Positions 4,659-6,360 of a DNA stretch of 6,360 nucleotides are shown in pieces. The stretch spans positions 1-6,360 of the forward strand of contig CAYRWY010000347.1 in NCBI GenBank assembly GCA_964427955.1. The letters run 5' to 3'. The DNA is from JACRBK01 sp964427955. GTDB taxonomy: Bacteria; Chloroflexota; Anaerolineae; Aggregatilineales; Aggregatilineaceae. How positions within the stretch are numbered: position 1 is the stretch's first letter; each line of letters starts with the position of its first letter. The position numbers and the translations under genes were made by a program. The notes beneath the pieces are model-generated. The model searched no databases. It saw only the letters and a list, made by a program, of their open reading frames with translations, and had not been told where the DNA came from.

Positions 4659-4928
4659 ATGAATTCCACTCACCAGGTTCAGGCGAATGACGCCGAATGG
4701 AATAACCCCGCGAACTGGAGCACGTACCAAGTTTTGGGGTTGGACTTTGGCAGAATCTATCGCAGTCGTGCCGACACCCGGCTGTGGGTGCCCAAGTCGA
4801 ATCCCCGACAGGGCCGGACGATCAATCTCGGACATCCACGCGGCCCGCTGCTGTTCTGGATGATCGGGGGCGGACTGGCGGGCCTGGCCCTGCTCGTCGT
4901 TTTGATAGTGGCGTTGGCGCTGATCTGA
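4659..4928 (+). CDS. Small DUF5808-like protein with a C-terminal membrane anchor
   Basis: This 89-residue protein has one clear C-terminal membrane segment of about 21-26 residues (FWMIGGGLAGLALLVVLIVALALI in the last quarter, given here only as a description) and a polar N-terminal part of about 62 residues. No signal peptide is seen, so it is probably tail-anchored with the N-terminus in the cytoplasm. The polar part contains NPANWS, LGLDFGRIYRSRADTRLWVP and GRTINLGHP. Its spacing resembles the DUF5808 pattern, in which a Y-x-x-x-x-D-P-R-L-(F/W)-V-P-K segment is followed by a G-x-T-(L/I)-N-(F/L)-G motif. This is a remembered resemblance. The function of that domain is not known to me. An in-frame ATG at 4644 would add five residues but lacks a good ribosome site. 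The gene has its own promoter and ends 6 bases from the convergent glycosidase gene. Confidence 0.8.
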   Translation: MNSTHQVQANDAEWNNPANWSTYQVLGLDFGRIYRSRADTRLWVPKSNPRQGRTINLGHPRGPLLFWMIGGGLAGLALLVVLIVALALI

Positions 4929-4934
4929 CTCTCG

Positions 4935-6360
4935 TTACCCGGTGGATTCAAGATTGACCAGCGTGAAGCCGAACACGTGGGCATCCCAGGGGCAGAGATC
5001 GACGTACAGCCCGTTCTCGGCGATCTCGCCGCCGTCGCGATCATAATCCACGTTGTGCAGCGTATCGTGCAGCCGCCACAGCTCACCCGATAGATCGAAG
5101 TCGGGCAGCGCGATCCGCGCCTGGGCCGACGACTCGCTGTAATTCACCACGATCAGGCGGCGTTCGTCACCCTGCCGCCAGGTGTACGCAATCAGGCTGC
5201 GATGCGAGGCGTTCAGATCCCAGGCCGGGCTGCACTCGCGCAGCAGCCACGCCCCCTCGTGGTAGATCGGATGGCAGGTGTCTTCCAGCAGCATCCGGTA
5301 GTAGGCCTCTACGACGACGTTGTCGGGTTCCATCGGGCGGCGGGCCAACTGGACCGGCAGCTTGACCTGGCGTCCCACCAACTGTCCCTCGTGGAGCAGT
5401 GTCGCGCCCGGCAGCGTCGCGACCAGCACCGCGGCGGCCAGATCGCGCATCGGCCCCAACGCCGTCGTCGCGCGCGGCTCGTCATGATTCTCGATGAAGC
5501 GCACCATCCGGTTCTGGTACTCCGCGTCGGCCATCAGGTGCGCATTCACCGCGCGGGCGGGTTCGTGGCACAGCCGGTCGTACAGCCGTTTGTCGTAGGT
5601 GTAGTCGAAGCCCAACTGCTGGAGATCCCATTCCATATCCCAGTACACTTCGGCCATGAATTTGAAGTCCGGGTGATGCGCTTTGACGCCCGGAATCACC
5701 ACGTCCCAATACTCCAGGGAAGGCGCCTGACCGGCACGCTCGCCCCAGGTCTGCGAAAACACCTTGTTCGTCATCAGCATTGCCATATCGCAGCGCACGC
5801 CGTCGCACTGGCTGGCCAGGTCGCGCACGGTATCGACCACCAGCGCGCGCAGCACCGGGCTGAACGCATTCAACTGCGCAGTATCGGTCCAGGCCGGGAA
5901 ATACGGATCGCGCCCGTTGGCAAAAAAGCGGCGTTGGGTGGCGATGGTGCTCTCGAAGAAGTAATCCGGCTTGTCCTGGGTCTCCTGCTCGGTCGCCTGG
6001 ATGAAGCATTCCGGGTGCGTCCACAACCAGGGGTGATCGATGGCGACGTGATTGGGGACGAAATCCAGGATCAGCTTCATCCCTCGCGCCGCCAACCGCT
6101 CGCGCAGCGCGGCCAGTTCCGCCCGGCCTCCCAGGTGCTTATCGACGGTGTAATGGTGAATGCAGTACGGCGATCCCACCACGTCGGCGGGCTGATAGTC
6201 GGGCAGCGCACGGCGGTAATCCGCCTGTAATCCTGGGTGCTCGCGCGCGATCTGGGTTCCGGCCTCGCTGCGCTCCCATACGCCCATCAACCACACCGCG
6301 TCAAAATGCCAGGCAGCCAGCGCGTCCAGGGTTTCGTCCGGGATGCTGCCCAGGGTGATG
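4935..6360 (-). CDS. GH13 alpha-amylase-family glycosidase, 5' end outside the window
   Basis: This is a retaining glycoside hydrolase or transglycosylase of the alpha-amylase family, acting on alpha-glucosidic bonds. The reading frame stays open to the right edge: upstream of the GTG at 6294-6296 the same frame encodes ITLGSIPDETLDALAAWHFD..., which continues naturally into VWLMGVWERS. The start is therefore beyond 6360, and GTG 6294 is not the real start. The four GH13 regions are intact: DFVPNH (region I), GVRCDMAM with the nucleophile Asp (codon 5787-5789), FMAEVYWD with the acid/base Glu (5649-5651) and FIENHDEPRA with the transition-state Asp (5481-5483). SPYCIHHYTVD lies before region I. 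The C-terminal part (about 4938-5230) is the expected beta-sandwich domain C. No signal peptide can be assessed. Roughly 30-60 N-terminal residues seem missing, judging from the barrel position. Sub-family and substrate cannot be assigned; an intracellular glycogen, maltooligosaccharide or trehalose-related role is possible. Confidence 0.93.
   Translation of the reverse strand, partial: ITLGSIPDETLDALAAWHFDAVWLMGVWERSEAGTQIAREHPGLQADYRRALPDYQPADVVGSPYCIHHYTVDKHLGGRAELAALRERLAARGMKLILDFVPNHVAIDHPWLWTHPECFIQATEQETQDKPDYFFESTIATQRRFFANGRDPYFPAWTDTAQLNAFSPVLRALVVDTVRDLASQCDGVRCDMAMLMTNKVFSQTWGERAGQAPSLEYWDVVIPGVKAHHPDFKFMAEVYWDMEWDLQQLGFDYTYDKRLYDRLCHEPARAVNAHLMADAEYQNRMVRFIENHDEPRATTALGPMRDLAAAVLVATLPGATLLHEGQLVGRQVKLPVQLARRPMEPDNVVVEAYYRMLLEDTCHPIYHEGAWLLRECSPAWDLNASHRSLIAYTWRQGDERRLIVVNYSESSAQARIALPDFDLSGELWRLHDTLHNVDYDRDGGEIAENGLYVDLCPWDAHVFGFTLVNLESTG

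Noticed and set aside
5202..6230. Plus-strand reading frame of 342 codons, antisense to the glycosidase
   Set aside because: The minus strand has all four GH13 regions intact; the plus frame has no known motif and a His/Arg/Gln-rich mirror composition.

Overview
The window is GC-rich DNA, about 60% or more by eye, with tightly packed genes. It carries eight protein-coding genes, one cut off by the right edge, and no RNA genes, phage genes or transposases that I can see. The gene set suggests a Chloroflexota bacterium, perhaps Anaerolineae-like: a Rab-like small GTPase, a fructosamine-kinase-family enzyme, a DUF5808-like short membrane protein, a GH13 glycosidase with the VRCDMAM motif, and palindromic intergenic repeats of the CCTCACCCC...GGGGTGAGG type. 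This placement is inferred from remembered family resemblance, not from a search.

Layout. Positions 1-277 are intergenic and hold a nested palindromic element (44-154) that also looks like a minus-strand terminator, plus a perfect 20-bp palindrome (205-224). Three minus-strand genes follow when read from right to left: a Rab-like GTPase (2569-2000), an unrecognised 301-residue protein (1870-965) and protein-L-isoaspartate O-methyltransferase (955-278). The last two are only 9 bases apart and probably form an operon with its own promoter in the 1871-1999 gap. A 119-bp divergent promoter region (2570-2688) separates these from a plus-strand operon: an isoprenylcysteine-methyltransferase-type membrane protein (2689-3189), a low-molecular-weight protein tyrosine phosphatase (3199-3669) and a fructosamine/ketosamine-3-kinase family protein (3673-4554), with gaps of 9 and 3 bases. 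A small C-terminally anchored membrane protein (4659-4928) has its own promoter. It converges, 6 bases apart, on a GH13 alpha-amylase-family gene (4935 to beyond 6360) that is still open at the right edge.

How the genes may work together. Two themes stand out. The first is protein damage repair. The phosphatase-kinase pair matches the known bacterial pairing proposed for deglycation of proteins modified by phosphosugars, and isoaspartyl methyltransferase repairs a different spontaneous lesion less than 2.5 kb away. The second is GTPase signalling. The C-terminal half of the unrecognised protein beside the GTPase has a predicted strand/helix order compatible with a roadblock/LC7 or longin-type fold, so it could be a partner of the GTPase. 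The methyltransferase-like membrane protein shares a divergent promoter region with the GTPase and recalls eukaryotic Rab maturation, but the GTPase has no C-terminal cysteine to modify. The GH13 gene and the small membrane protein have no visible link to either theme.

No clearly new large system is evident. The most promising leads are the GTPase-partner pair, the repair-gene neighbourhood, the palindromic repeats, and an extended -10 motif shared by three of the four predicted promoters.
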